Assembly (NCBI RefSeq): GCF_041381155.1
Contig: NC_091142.1
Coordinates: forward strand, 40,225,604 to 40,289,603
Length of the DNA: 64,000 bases
DNA from: Argopecten irradians
Lineage: Eukaryota > Mollusca > Bivalvia > Pectinida > Pectinidae
Direction of reading: 5' to 3'
This document shows positions 48,901 to 58,000 of this stretch, one piece after another (within the stretch, counting starts at the first letter, position 1; every line of letters starts with the position of its first letter). A model generated the notes under the pieces. The model saw only the letters and a program-made list of their open reading frames with translations, searched no databases and was not told the origin of the DNA. The position numbers and the translations under genes are program-made.

Positions 48901-51860
48901 TGTCAGTGGGGAAAGAGGATAGACAGGCATTCATGACTTTGTGTTCACTGTTATAAAACCATTTTTCTGATTTATTGGTTGAAATCAACATGACATATCA
49001 CACAGAATTTATCTAAAACCAAAATTCAAAGCATCTAATTACCTTTATTGTTTGTGAGATATAGTCTCCAGGCAACTTGTCTCAAAGGTGGAGGAAGTGC
49101 TTGGTTCAGACAAATATTGAGTTTATTTTTCATGTCAGGCCATTTCTTCAGCATGCTCAATGAACCCTCTTCTGCATTCTCTATAATAAGGTCAGACTTG
49201 GTTCCAACTGGAGCATCTTCAAGTAGCTGTCGAGACACCTCCTCATTGAGGTGTTGGTCGAGGAGAACGGAGACTTTCTTTGATAGATTTGTGTATATAC
49301 CACCTACAAATAGATTATTCACTTCACTAGAAATACAAATACAAGTATAATAAAAAAAAAATCCTTGACAAAAGAAGGCAAAGTAGGATAAGTAATGTTT
49401 AATTTCAGGTCATGAAATCAGAGTTGTTAATATTTCATTATAATTACGTGTAATTGATGGCAAACCTGTAATAGAACCACAGTTTATCCCAGATAAAACC
49501 ATACAATACTTATTTCCACTGAAATACACAACTAAATTGTCAAATTAGTGAAATGCAAATAATGCTGCAAAGAGAGAAGGAAGATTACACATTTTTTTCT
49601 GTTAGATTTGTGTTTTATATGGAACTTAAACAAATCCACGGTTGATCATTAATTCATTTTGGTTCAGTAAAAGATAAATTATACCTGGTAATCCTGATGC
49701 ATAGGATTTTCAAACAAATTCAGATAGCCTAAGGAATGGTTTAAACTTAATAACACATTGATTGTTGTAATTTACCTCCTTCAATAGCAGCTGTGGCTCT
49801 TTCCATAAAGAGCTCCTTTTCAGCCTCGGACAAGTCTGTGAAATATTGGACATGGCTTTCTGTCAACTGTTGCTGGATGGCCTCATGTAGTTCCCCTAAA
49901 AATGTGTTCCACTCCTTCAAGTAGAGATTATTATCATATCAATTACATAGAACATTGAAACTGGGACCTCCTAACACTAGACGGATGCTGGTCGAGCTGT
50001 ACATGTACATTAATTGTATAATGTGCTGATTGAAGCTAGGGTATATGACACTTGCCTGCGGTCACCCGTCCCAGAACAGCCCATATACTACATAAACACG
50101 ATGCAGTCACACTAACCCCTTTGTGAACAAGATTTATCCTTCCATGGGTTCAACCTCAACACACACAAAAATATAGGCTAGTGTTGCTGCCTTGTGATAG
50201 GGCCCCTCTAGATCTAGATCTAGTCAACAGCTCAATTTACTTACATGCTGTCAAAAGGCACCTTACATACTGTCAGGCCCAAATTTTAATAGTGAAAATG
50301 TGATAGATAGCATACAGTGCAGGGCTTGTCAATGACGTAGGAAGATGAAACATAATGGGGGGGCAAAGGTCCTCAATATTTCGTAACACACACACCCCCT
50401 CACGCTCCCCGCACCCACTAGAGATACTTGGTATACATATTTTTCATATATCATTACATATAATCCTTGTACACATCTATAGACAGTGGCGTCGCTAACT
50501 GAAAATAAATGAAAACGCAAAATAGCGCACGGGCTTGGGGGGTACGGGGGTATCCCCTGGAAAATATTACGACTTAGAATGACTGAGATGAATTTTACAA
50601 TGTATTTTGATGATTTTTCGAGCGCCAATGGAGGTTTTGGTGTTTGGGTCTTCTGGGGTCTCCCCCGGGGAAAAATGTACGATTTAGAATGGCAAAGATG
50701 AGTTTTACGATTCATTTTGTTGAATTTGAGAGCGCCGAAGGCTCAAGATTTTGGTGTTTTGGGAGGTCTTGGGTTCTCCCCCAAGAAAAGATTTTACTAT
50801 TTAGAATGGCTGAAATGAATATGGGAGCGCCGTAGGCGCGAGATTTAGGTTTTTGTGGGGTTCGGGGGTCTCCTGGGGAACGGGGGGCAATCCCCCCCCT
50901 CCCCACCGCTTCCTACGCCCCTGCTTGTTTTATTCTTTTTTTTTCTTCTTAATGATTCTTAATGATGTTTTCCAGCACAGGCTCTTTAGAGATCCTTTTT
51001 GCTGGACTCACAATGTTATTAGTTACAAATTATGATTTTGGTCACTTCCTAGCTGATATTCTCTTTATAGTTATTGTGTCTAATTTTCTGCTCGTTCCAG
51101 TGGTTGTCCAATCTGATTTTGAAAGTATCCAATGTCTAATACGATGTAACGACATGGTCTGGTAGGTTATTCCATATTGAAGCAATCCTAACAGAGAATG
51201 AGTTCTTAATCTTACTGATCGATGTTCTAGTATGCTGTGGGAATATTTTCAGCGAGTTAGTCCTAGTGCTAGATCTCTCTGATGTGTCGGGCCACATCCT
51301 TATGAACTGAGTTGCTCCTTTGTCATATCTCCCTGTAACTGCCTTGTATGTTTCTATCATGTCGCCTCGTACACGTCTGTAATTCAGTGTTGGAAGCTTT
51401 AACTTCGTTAGCCTCTCAGGATAAGAAAGGTTATCCATTCCCGGTAGTTGTTTAGCAAAATGAAATTTATGAAAATGGGAACATCTTACCCCTGTAATAG
51501 ACACCAACCATATCAACTCACCCACAAATACAGAATCATCTTTCCCCTGTAATAGACACCAACCATATCAACTCACCCACAAACACAGAATCATCTTACC
51601 ACTGTAATAGACACCAAATGCAACCATATCAACTCATCCACAAATACAAAATTATCTTTCCCCTGTAATAGACACCAAGCTGAGATAAATGTGTTTTCCA
51701 TCTTTGTTCTCATTTATTTGAGTTGCGAATGCTCTTATCGGTATATTTCCAAAATCTGTTTTCATCCGGAAATAAAACAATCACTTTTTTTTACCTTTGA
51801 ATCGCTAATCCCTTGTTTACAATTTATTAACCATCGGGGATACGTTTGCTGAGCCGCCAT
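30740..51860 (-). CDS. TBC-like domain and coiled-coil protein, spliced model of at least 18 exons
   Basis: Exons joined by eye run from ATG 51860-51858 to TAA 30742-30740. All junctions are GT-AG and all phases agree, except between exons 5 and 6, where a 3n+1-nt exon seems missing. The model gives about 674 residues plus that exon. Exons 2-3 end with ALPPPLRQVAWRLYL, like the first TBC motif. Exons 4-8 carry a helical domain with VVPFVKVNDSN and YLNFDTLLYVWDQYM, typical of the later part of TBC Rab-GAP folds. The places where TBC proteins carry the catalytic Arg (IxxDxxR) and Gln (YxQ) read ISQKCEALI and RLRDVDHLLVV, so GAP activity is doubtful. Exons 11-14 encode a highly charged coiled coil. 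Exon 16 has a proline-rich linker. The C-terminus is basic (RKSRNK). I cannot match it to a named orthologue. It diverges from B3GLCT at a shared promoter. Confidence 0.85.
30940..31260. repeat. 30-bp minisatellite in intron 17
   Basis: About 10 units of 'accttactaccaatgacctt' plus 'gacattggta'. The period is a multiple of three, so frames on both strands are open (up to 201 codons) without being genes. On the sense strand the exon-17 donor continues with 'aacccaaggtcatttggta', a diverged form of the unit. Confidence 0.95.
31525..31616 (-). CDS. TBC-like gene, exon 17
   Basis: Acceptor GACCTCTAG. Encodes AHGQGEDKAELDKETDGYLQ and QNVKDIKRAQ. Donor CAG|GTATGT, phase 0. Confidence 0.85.
31898..32047 (-). 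CDS. TBC-like gene, exon 16 (proline-rich linker)
   Basis: Encodes PPPTRINTPEPLPVITEEKR, then APTPAKSPDNQTKEVLIDFL and QRVKLGADK. The acceptor CTGTGTAG lies inside the last unit of a 36-bp array. Donor AAAA|GTAAGG, leaving one base. Confidence 0.85.
32048..33735. repeat. 36-bp minisatellite in intron 15, about 45 copies
   Basis: The plus-strand unit is 'gaatcgactgtaagataatg' followed by 'gtatcatcaatataca'. The array begins 5 bp from exon 16. On the sense (minus) strand each unit contains ATTATCTTACAG, an acceptor-like sequence. Variants (cgact/caact, gtatc/gaatc) are interspersed. Frames of 176-265 codons on both strands come from the 3n period. Confidence 0.97.
34193..34214 (-). CDS. TBC-like gene, exon 15 (22-nt microexon)
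   Basis: Using the acceptor AGCTTCCACAG gives a 22-nt exon encoding AGPLLFS. This restores frame into exon 16. The alternative acceptor TTTAAACAG, 19 nt upstream, would give 41 nt and the wrong phase. Donor CAG|GTGAGT. Confidence 0.65.
34613..34705 (-). CDS. TBC-like gene, exon 14
   Basis: Acceptor ACTGTTTTAG. Encodes ERRKRLQAEQRAQAEIERLK and MEVSALGYTKP. Donor CCA|GTGAGT, phase 0. End of the coiled coil. Confidence 0.87.
35106..36077 (-). repeat. 92-bp array of partial exon-13 copies with donors
   Basis: Copies with the donor context at 35136, 35228, 35321, 35412, 35504, 35596 and 35981 are 91-93 bp apart where intact. Degenerate copies fill 35600-35960. In sense orientation each copy reads AGACAGAGGCTGGAAATGGA and onward to GAG|GTAAGATATGG, encoding RQRLEMERLKLEEMVQE. 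Most copies have ATACAG right before the coding part. Each could therefore be read as a phase 0-0 mini-exon, although the upstream pyrimidine tract is poor. Confidence 0.9.
36078..36168 (-). CDS. TBC-like gene, exon 13 (source of a 92-bp array)
   Basis: Acceptor GTGTTTCAG. Encodes EEDEDYARMAAGERQRLEME then RIKLEEMVQE, phase 0 at the end. Donor GAG|GTAAGA. Its last 51 nt plus donor and the first bases of the intron are repeated about ten times downstream. Confidence 0.87.
37947..38009 (-). CDS. TBC-like gene, exon 12
   Basis: Acceptor ATTTTCCAG. Encodes LARMQKDNEISKREMALKER, part of the charged coiled coil. Donor AAG|GTATGT. Confidence 0.85.
38575..38680 (-). CDS. TBC-like gene, exon 11 (start of coiled coil)
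   Basis: Acceptor CGTTTTACAG. Encodes QHPPWRHWYNDVIPPYTKPQ and then ERRRAREEREAERE. This is the transition from globular domain to charged helix. Donor AAG|GTAACA. Confidence 0.87.
39122..39206 (-). CDS. TBC-like gene, exon 10
   Basis: Acceptor ATGGTTACAG. Encodes VKTDHYKGLYSMLQHDQKAA and MPVLDPTQ. Donor AGT|GTAAGT. Confidence 0.87.
39365..39556 (-). repeat. 34-bp array starting at the exon-9 donor
   Basis: In sense orientation the donor GTCAGTGTTATGTAAGAATG is echoed by units starting GTAAGTGTTCAGTAAGAATG, roughly five copies. The repeated GTAAGT is a better donor consensus than the real GTCAGT. Confidence 0.8.
39557..39625 (-). CDS. TBC-like gene, exon 9
   Basis: Acceptor GCTCTCACAG. Encodes SAEMEKTLKIEGPRLMIPQF and QYE. 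The donor is GAG|GTCAGTG, the start of a 34-bp array that repeats donor-like sequence. Confidence 0.87.
40033..40178 (-). CDS. TBC-like gene, exon 8 (C-terminal TBC motif)
   Basis: Acceptor TTCTTTGACAG. Encodes YLNFDTLLYVWDQYMIGSNT through VTLVFLGLLREKLKDSSS. The FDTLLYVWD segment matches the conserved tryptophan-aspartate motif late in TBC domains. Donor TCA|GTAATA. Confidence 0.9.
40501..40593 (-). CDS. TBC-like gene, exon 7
   Basis: Acceptor ATAATTACAG. Encodes EKIVETETGKYALLMEGLTS through LIRPVIRGMFV. Strong donor A|GTAAGT. Confidence 0.88.
40874..40982 (-). CDS. TBC-like gene, next exon found (called exon 6)
   Basis: Acceptor ACTTTATACAG, then KHEDELLAFVDKVAKELQEK and FPSVARAIVNNVVSSK. 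The only AG giving an open frame implies phase 0, so at least one exon between this and exon 5 is missing. The 37-bp array ends within a few tens of bases of the acceptor. Confidence 0.85.
40995..47030. repeat. 37-bp minisatellite with a scrambled centre, intron 5
   Basis: Clean units ('ataggtcaatcaggggaaat' then 'cataaaccatatattgt', with shorter 30-bp forms) occupy about 44690-47030. One or two reappear at 40995-41080 beside exon 6. Between 41090 and 44690 the sequence is a loose mosaic of this unit and of the 34-bp unit seen at 39.4 kb, with no clear period. The frames inside are not genes. Confidence 0.85.
47395..47625 (+). repeat. Possible retroposed fragment ending in poly(A)
   Basis: A roughly 220-bp stretch of more balanced composition ends in a run of 15 A at about 47600-47614, as a reverse-transcribed insert would. 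The source is not recognised. The 74-codon frame at 47402-47626 runs through it. Confidence 0.3.
47870..47999 (-). CDS. TBC-like gene, coding exon 5
   Basis: Acceptor TTTCTACCAG. Encodes GSFYAMKAVLSYYHASLKTK through DVDHLLVVPFVKVNDSNMPK. The donor is CAAA|GTAAGC, leaving two bases, which does not fit the phase-0 start of the next exon found. Confidence 0.87.
48366..48550 (+). repeat. tRNA-derived SINE
   Basis: 'ttggcccagtggttaagatg' is a good Pol III A box and 'gtaagtttgaatctcatg' resembles a B box. The tail 'ctagcacgtccttaaatg' is shared with other SINE copies in the window. It lies within intron 4 of the TBC-like gene, antisense to it. Confidence 0.7.
48590..48724 (-). CDS. TBC-like gene, coding exon 4
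   Basis: Acceptor TACAATCAACAG. Encodes RKQYVDQLNTNPRAAISPYD and then LEISQKCEALINTEATFAEL. This is where TBC GAPs normally carry the IxxDxxR arginine finger, and no such arginine is present. Confidence 0.88.
49043..49303 (-). CDS. TBC-like gene, coding exon 3 (start of TBC-like domain)
   Basis: Acceptor CTATTTGTAG. Encodes GGIYTNLSKKVSVLLDQHLN through the motif LNQALPPPLRQVAWRLYL. The donor is AAAG|GTAATT, leaving one base. Confidence 0.9.
49776..49914 (-). CDS. TBC-like gene, coding exon 2
   Basis: Starts EWNTFLGELHEAIQQQLTES after the acceptor CTACTTGAAG and ends AAIEG with donor GAG|GTAAAT. It begins in phase 0 and leaves one base. Confidence 0.85.
50320..50925. repeat. GC-rich interspersed repeat with internal modules
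   Basis: Runs such as 'ggggggcaatcccccccc' and 'gtctcccccggggaaaa' sit in AT-rich intron sequence. A module containing 'gagcgcc', 'ggttttggtgtt', 'tctccccc' and 'ttagaatgg' recurs three to four times at roughly 80-100 bp. It is a dispersed, probably non-autonomous element. The overlapping frames are not genes. Confidence 0.55.
51135..51465 (-). mobile_element. 5'-truncated non-LTR retrotransposon 3' end
   Basis: The minus-strand frame reads LSYPERLTKLKLPTLNYRRV, RGDMIETYKAVTGRYDKGAT and ends SFSVRIASIWNNLPDHVVTS. This pattern (RL-KL-LP-L-YRR-RGDMI, then WN-LP) is the familiar C-terminal tail of LINE reverse transcriptase polyproteins. Only the tail is present, inside intron 1 of the TBC-like gene and in the same orientation. 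Confidence 0.75.
51483..51680. repeat. 55- to 59-bp minisatellite, short array (about 3.5 copies)
   Basis: Units carry 'cccctgtaatagacaccaac', 'catatcaactcacccacaaa' and 'tacagaatcatctt'. These are the reverse complement of the array at 62570-64000, so one family is present in introns of both divergent genes, in the sense strand of each. Confidence 0.92.
51795..51860 (-). CDS. TBC-like gene, coding exon 1
   Basis: Encodes MAAQQTYPRWLINCKQGISD followed by SK, 22 codons. The start context is strong (catcATGGC). The donor is AAG|GTAAAA, phase 0. Confidence 0.85.
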
Positions 51861-51978
51861 GATGTAAACATTCTTGGAGTGAAGGAGATTTTTGTAAGGA
51901 CGTTTCTGATTGGATGTATTCTGACGTCGTCCAATCAAATCACGGCTTTGAATCAGACACATTTTGACGTTTGTAAAC
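51861..51978. promoter_or_regulatory. Bidirectional promoter/5' UTR interval (118 bp)
   Basis: The interval separates the start codons of the TBC-like gene (-) and B3GLCT (+). It holds ATTGG at 51909-51913 and CCAAT at 51931-51935 (NF-Y type sites in both orientations). It also holds a CRE/ATF-like TGACGTC at 51922-51928 and a second TGACGT at 51965-51970. No TATA box is present. Transcription start sites may lie partly inside the interval, so some of it is 5' UTR. Confidence 0.7.
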
Positions 51979-52030
51979 ATGGACGTGCATGGAATACACC
52001 GGGTTGCACTGATGCTTGTTGTTATTTCTG
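51979..52030 (+). CDS. B3GLCT: B3GLCT exon 1
   Basis: Encodes MDVHGIHRVALMLVVIS plus one base. Donor CTG|GTAAGA. Start context aacATGg. Confidence 0.88.
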
Positions 52031-55000
52031 GTAAGAATTATATAAATATCGCTAATGTGTCAATGTTTGCTCCATTATTGTGTTTATTTCATGATCAAAA
52101 CGAACATTTGGATGTTGTCTTCACTCCTTATAATGCATACACGAGTACTGGATGTTTCTCCAAAAACTGAGTTATCTCCCATTTATAAGTTAAGTCATTG
52201 ATCAATACAACAGCAGCAGCAACAGGTGCCCGTGATAAATAGTAAATGTTAATATGACTGAAGGCAAGGCCTTAAAGAGCAACCAGATGTTTTGATATGA
52301 ATCATAAACGGCATAGGAAGAGCGAAGCTGTACTTGTGTATTTTATTTTCTATTTTTAGTAGAAGACATAATTTAGAAATAAAAGGACACACTTTAAACT
52401 ATAGAAGTATATGATGTAATAATTGTCTATCATAAACTTAAAGAAATGAACTCAAAGATTCGGATTTCTCTGTTTTCACTGGAGTGCCGCATATGCGAAT
52501 CCTATGATTTCGCGCCATTTGTTTACGTTATGGGACGTCATGATTCCTTGTGCTCATCTTCGCCTTGGTGGATATTTTGACTGCATTCTATAGCTTTTAA
52601 TTTTCAAAGTGTTATTATTATTATTTATAAATTAATAAAAAAAATGTTTAATTACTCCTAGCTGTTATGCATTTGCATTAGTTAAATATATTTACTTGGG
52701 CAAGCAGTACCGGAGCAATGCACAACCTCCCCATTTGTATGAAAAAATTGGCGGCAGCAAACTGAAGTTGTCAGTGTGTTGGATTGAAATTTGAAGATTG
52801 TGTTTTTTCTTATATTTTCATGTGTCTGTTACCTTAGAAGTGCTCCGCACTGCGCCCTTATAAGTATCGCACTATCAGTAATCTAACATTATTGGATTTC
52901 AGATGCCATGTTGAATATGAAGGCCCACATGTTCCGTTGGTTATGGTAATAAAGATTCTTATTTTGTTTGTCCAGGTATTTCATTTGTGTCTGGATCAGA
53001 AAAACAGAACATTGACAGGAAAGCAGAAAATAATTCAGGTATAGTATTTTAAACAGTAAATTACAGTATTTTCTGATATTGATTATAGTTAGACAGTGCA
53101 GAAAGCTCCTATTTTTAACTTCTATTTGTTTTCATATGATTACTACACATAATTGTAAATTCAATTTAAAAGTGCCACCCAGGTTGATTGATAAAAAACT
53201 TGCATAATTTACGTATCTTTATATGACAACGTTCGATTCCAATCAATCGCACAAGATAATTATTATTTCGTGTGACTTATAAGTTTTATCATAAAAACTA
53301 CATCATTCTTGTTAAAACCATGAAATGTCTTTTAGGAATTCATGTGACACGTCTGCCACATGCTTTCAAATTATTTAAAAGTTTACTGAAGAGTGTTTTG
53401 TGTCACAGAAGTTAGGTAACAAATTACTTCAAATAGTAAATATGGGGAGAAAAAATTACATTATAGCATGTGTAACTGGACATGAATAATTGTAATATAT
53501 ATCGGGTAACAACTATCCAGTTAAATGTCTATGTCTTATTATATAAAAGCAGATAAGTCAATATTTGTCTTTAATTCTGATTTGATTTGGATAAGTTGTT
53601 GTTCACATTTAACAGTAAATTAGGAAAAAAAAAAATTTTTTTTTGCTCAAAAGAGATAAATCATATTCATTGAAATGTGATGGTGTACACTTTACATTAT
53701 GTACATGCAGAACTCAAGAACTTGTTTGGTTTTCGTTTCAAATTTGGTTTATTGCTACAGAAAGCATTTGAGTTTAATGAACATTTAACTTCTTGTAACT
53801 AAGAAACATTAGACCTTATCACTATAATTAAAGGGCAATAAATCTGATTATTTTGCTATATGATGTCACGCACAGTATGTAGTAATTAAAAGTCTTCAGT
53901 GAAGGCAGCAACTTAGTACCAGTAGTTGATGTGTTAGTAGGTATCACCCAAACCACTCTTACCCATTCTAAAACTCTGAATTAGCTTACCAGTAGTTGAT
54001 GTGTTAGTAGGTATCACCCAAACCACTCTTACCCATTCTATAACTCTGAATTAGCTTACCAGTAGTTGATGTGTAGTAGGTATCACCCAAACCACTCTTC
54101 CCATTCTATAACTCTGAATTAGCTACCAGTATGATTGTTGTGATTATGTGTTAGTAGGTATATCACCCAAACCACTCTTACCATCTAACTGATTACTTAC
54201 CGTAGTTGATTGTTAGTAGTATACCAACACTCTTACCCAATAACTCTGAATTAGCTTACCAGTAGTGAGTGTTAGTAGGTATCACCCAAACCACTCTTAC
54301 CCATTCTATAACTCTGAATTAGCTTACCAGTAGTTGATGTGTTAGTAGGTATCACCCAAACCACTCTTACCCATTCTATAACTCTGAATTAGCTTACCAG
54401 TAGTTGATGTGTTAGTAGGTATCACCCAAACCACTCTTACCCATTCTATAACTCTGAATTAGCTTACCAGTAGTTGATGTGTTAGTAGGTATCACCCAAA
54501 CCACTCTTACCCATTCTATAACTCTGAATTAGCTTACCAGTAGTTGATGTGTTAGTAGGTATCACCCAAACCACTCTTACCCATTCTAAACTCTGAATTA
54601 GCTTACCAGTAGTTGATGTGTTAGTAGGTATCACCCAAACCACTCTTACCCATTCTATAACTCTGAATTAGCTTACCAGTAGTTGATGTGTTAGTAGGTA
54701 TCACCCAAACCACTCTTACCCATTCTATAACTCTGAATTAGCTTACCAGTAGTTGATGTGTTAGTAGGTATCACCCAAACCACTCTTACCCATTCTATAA
54801 CTCTGAATTAGCTTACCAGTAGTTGATGTGTTAGTAGGTATCACCCAAACCACTCTTGCCCATTCTATAACTCTGACTGATCAGAATCGGTGTCACATAG
54901 GCTGGGCATAAGAGTGAAAGAATTATTTATGATTTTTTATGACATTTTTAATAGTGAAATTTAAGGTTTTACGGTGAGCATAAAACCAATATACTTCACT

Positions 55001-58000
55001 CCAATGTCCAGTGAAAATATCAATTTTGATATTTCACTCACTTTTGACCAATCAGAGTGCAGCATTGACAGTGAACATATAATTTTGATTGTTACATGTA
55101 CATCAGTAGTTTATGTACAAAAAAATGACGTCATATTTTTGTGTAGAAATATGACGTTATGCTCACAAAAATACAATGTAATAATCACAAGGGCAAATTA
55201 CTGTAAAATACAACGGTGGAATAACCTTTGGTGGAACTAGTAGTGAAGTTCTTCTGTAAATAGAAGTGAGAAAACAAATGTAATAAATAGAATATTCCTT
55301 GTTTCTTGATGAATACCAGTAATATTTCATCTTGTAAAGTGCTGTGCACTCGTGAAAAATATCAAAGTTTCCACCTCACTCAATGAAACATAACTGGTAT
55401 TCATCAAGAAACAAGGAATATCTTTTATATCTATATATTACCTGGGTATATTATGCTGTTACATGTGACACTTAAGATAATTTGAATTAGTTGAATTTGA
55501 ATTGTATTAATATGTAGTCAGTCTAATTCTTCTTTTTTTTTTTCAATGATTGATAATATTTTTTGTATCTTTTCAGTCTTATTTTGTCATGTCATGTTTA
55601 TTGCAGAGTTACAGCCTAAAGACATAGTATTTATAGTTTTAAGTCAGAAAAATCCATACCATGAAAAAAGGGCAGAAGTTTTTAAGGAAGATTTTGATGC
55701 ACAGGTTCAGGAACTGTCTGAGGTTAGTAATATGTGTTTATCTTTGTAAGGACAGCTTATTAGGGGATAACCAGCATGTGAGCCATTATTTACCATTCAT
55801 TTAATTGAATCAAACAATTAATGAGGTGAAAATTATATTCAAATGAATTGGAATACGCCTACTTGTATGTTCTCCTTTATAGGGCTAGTGAGTAATCCTA
55901 ACGGTGTAGATAAAATAGATTGTCAAATTTTACAAGGCAGTCTACTCTTTTATCAAGGCACACAGAAAACTAACCTGGTCAAAATTACCAATGGAAAATG
56001 CAAGAAGACTTCTATGTGAACATACATGTAAAAGATGTAATTAAAGTGAATAGTTGGGCAAAGAAAACCGGTTTAAATACATTCATAGGCCTTCCAAAAG
56101 TCCTTACATATCAAAACGATGGTCAAGTTCTGCTATGTTATCCAGTTTTGACCATTGAAAATTGTGAAAAAGTCCCATGTAAATTAAGCGGGAAAAAAAA
56201 ATCTGAAAGCGAGGCTGCATACAAATATCAACACAGACATAACCAGTCGGGAGGCCGTTTTAGGATTCCTGATATATAAATTAATTTCTTCACATTTTAC
56301 CGACTATAGCCTTCCTTAATTTGCTTAACTATTCACTTGACTATAGAGATAAAAATACCAATAACAAGATGTAATGTGTTTAACTTTGCAGAGAGCTAAA
56401 CCCAAGTTAATATTTATACATAAGAAACATAGAAGTGTATTAGGGGCATGGACTGTGTTTCCTCTTCTTCAAACGTAAGTAAGATTGTATATATACCAGT
56501 ACATATGTAGTCAAATGTGTATGTGACAGGTTTTTAATTCTTTGTGGTGAATTCATTTTCCATCAAACCTGCAAAGAAAGACCACATAAGAGGCAAATTT
56601 TAACCCATACTTGACAGGGCTATCCCGAGGTTGCTAGGGAAAGATAACTCTTTCTTTTACCGGGGTAGGGAAATGACAGCACACACAAGCTAGACACATT
56701 ACTTCTGGCCGTCAAGCCTGGGATTGAACAGCTAAACTCTTTCACTCGGGTTGAGATATCGCTGTCCACTGGACAGACCCATATAAGATTCTATTAGTCT
56801 TTATAGCCATGTGGTCTTTATACATAGGTTCATTTGTGCTGAAAATATAAGCCATTTAGGAAAATGGGACTATGGACTTTACATACAGAGGTAGTTGCTA
56901 AGACAGGCTTTACTGTAAATATGATCTGTATTGGTATCAGTGTATTGCAATAAGATACAAATAATATTCTTTTTTTTATCCACTGCTTTCACCGAAACGA
57001 GGGATATTAATTTGAGTCTGTGCGTCTGTCCTTCCGTTGGTCCATCTGTCTGTTTCTAACGCTTGGTTTCCATGCAATAACTGCCACAAATCTTAAAGGT
57101 AGGTTTCGCCCAATGAAATATAAAGTCTACGAAATTGAAATTTATCCTGTTCATAGATATAATCTTCAGATCATTTTTGATGCAAACAGCGATTAATATG
57201 GGTGGTCAGTACTAGCTTGACCAGGAAAATACTCCTCTAAAAATAGAACGAAGTCAAGCTTTACATAGAACATGACATATTTTTTCCAAAACGAGGCCGC
57301 ATCAACAAAAGGAAGCATGCAATAAAATGTCAGATAGAAGTGACAGTCTTGCCACGGCATGTTTAGTAAAAACAACAACAACAAATCGAAGTACGATGGA
57401 TTGTTTATACATGTCATATAATCTATAACACTTCAAATTACTTACATACGTTCACTAGCTTAGTACATCAAACATATATGTAGTTAGTCTGCCACTGTAT
57501 GTGCGCTGGCACATGAGTTGAAATTTAACTCACCACGAGCAACACAGTCCAAACAGAATCCAGGCGAGTTCCGCTTGAGATGTGGCTTCTATTTCTTCTA
57601 TTGCTACATGCCATCTATGAGTTTCATTCCCTAGATATATATCCTAGGGTGCTACTGATTCCATTCTAATTTCATACTCTTTGATGCCGATTCTGATACA
57701 TTTTTTTCTCACATGCTTTCGTTCAGCCATTTTGTTTACTTTTAGTGCGTAACAATACGCATGCGCGAAATTTCGACAACACAATCCATCGCAGCTTCAT
57801 TTGCATACAATCCTGTCAGCCTGACGATATCGTAATAAATCAAGGATTTCCTTCAATTTTGTATTCAAGACACATTTGTTCAATCTCAAACGCATAAAGA
57901 AATTAAATTGAGGCATTTTAATATGTTTTTTTTCACATTTTCTTCCGTTTATCGGATTTTACAAAAAAATATTTATTTGGTTGGGCGAAACCTACCTTTA

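Noticed and set aside
50329-50906. 128-codon and smaller frames near 50.3-50.9 kb
   Set aside because: They fall in a GC-rich interspersed repeat with internal modules and read through low-complexity Pro/Gly runs.
51846-52170. Plus-strand frames beginning at 51846 and 51964
   Set aside because: The first is antisense to TBC exon 1. The second is out of frame with, or reads past, B3GLCT exon 1, whose frame and donor are clear.
55998-56279. 93-codon frame in B3GLCT intron 3
   Set aside because: It looks protein-like (VKVNSWAKKTGLNTFIGLPK), but it has no splice context matching the gene, and exons 3 and 4 join in frame without it. A transposon scrap is possible, but nothing was recognised.
56590-56770. 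tRNA gene or SINE in B3GLCT intron 4
   Set aside because: Some B-box-like sequence ('gggattgaacagct') is present, but no cloverleaf or clear A box could be drawn.
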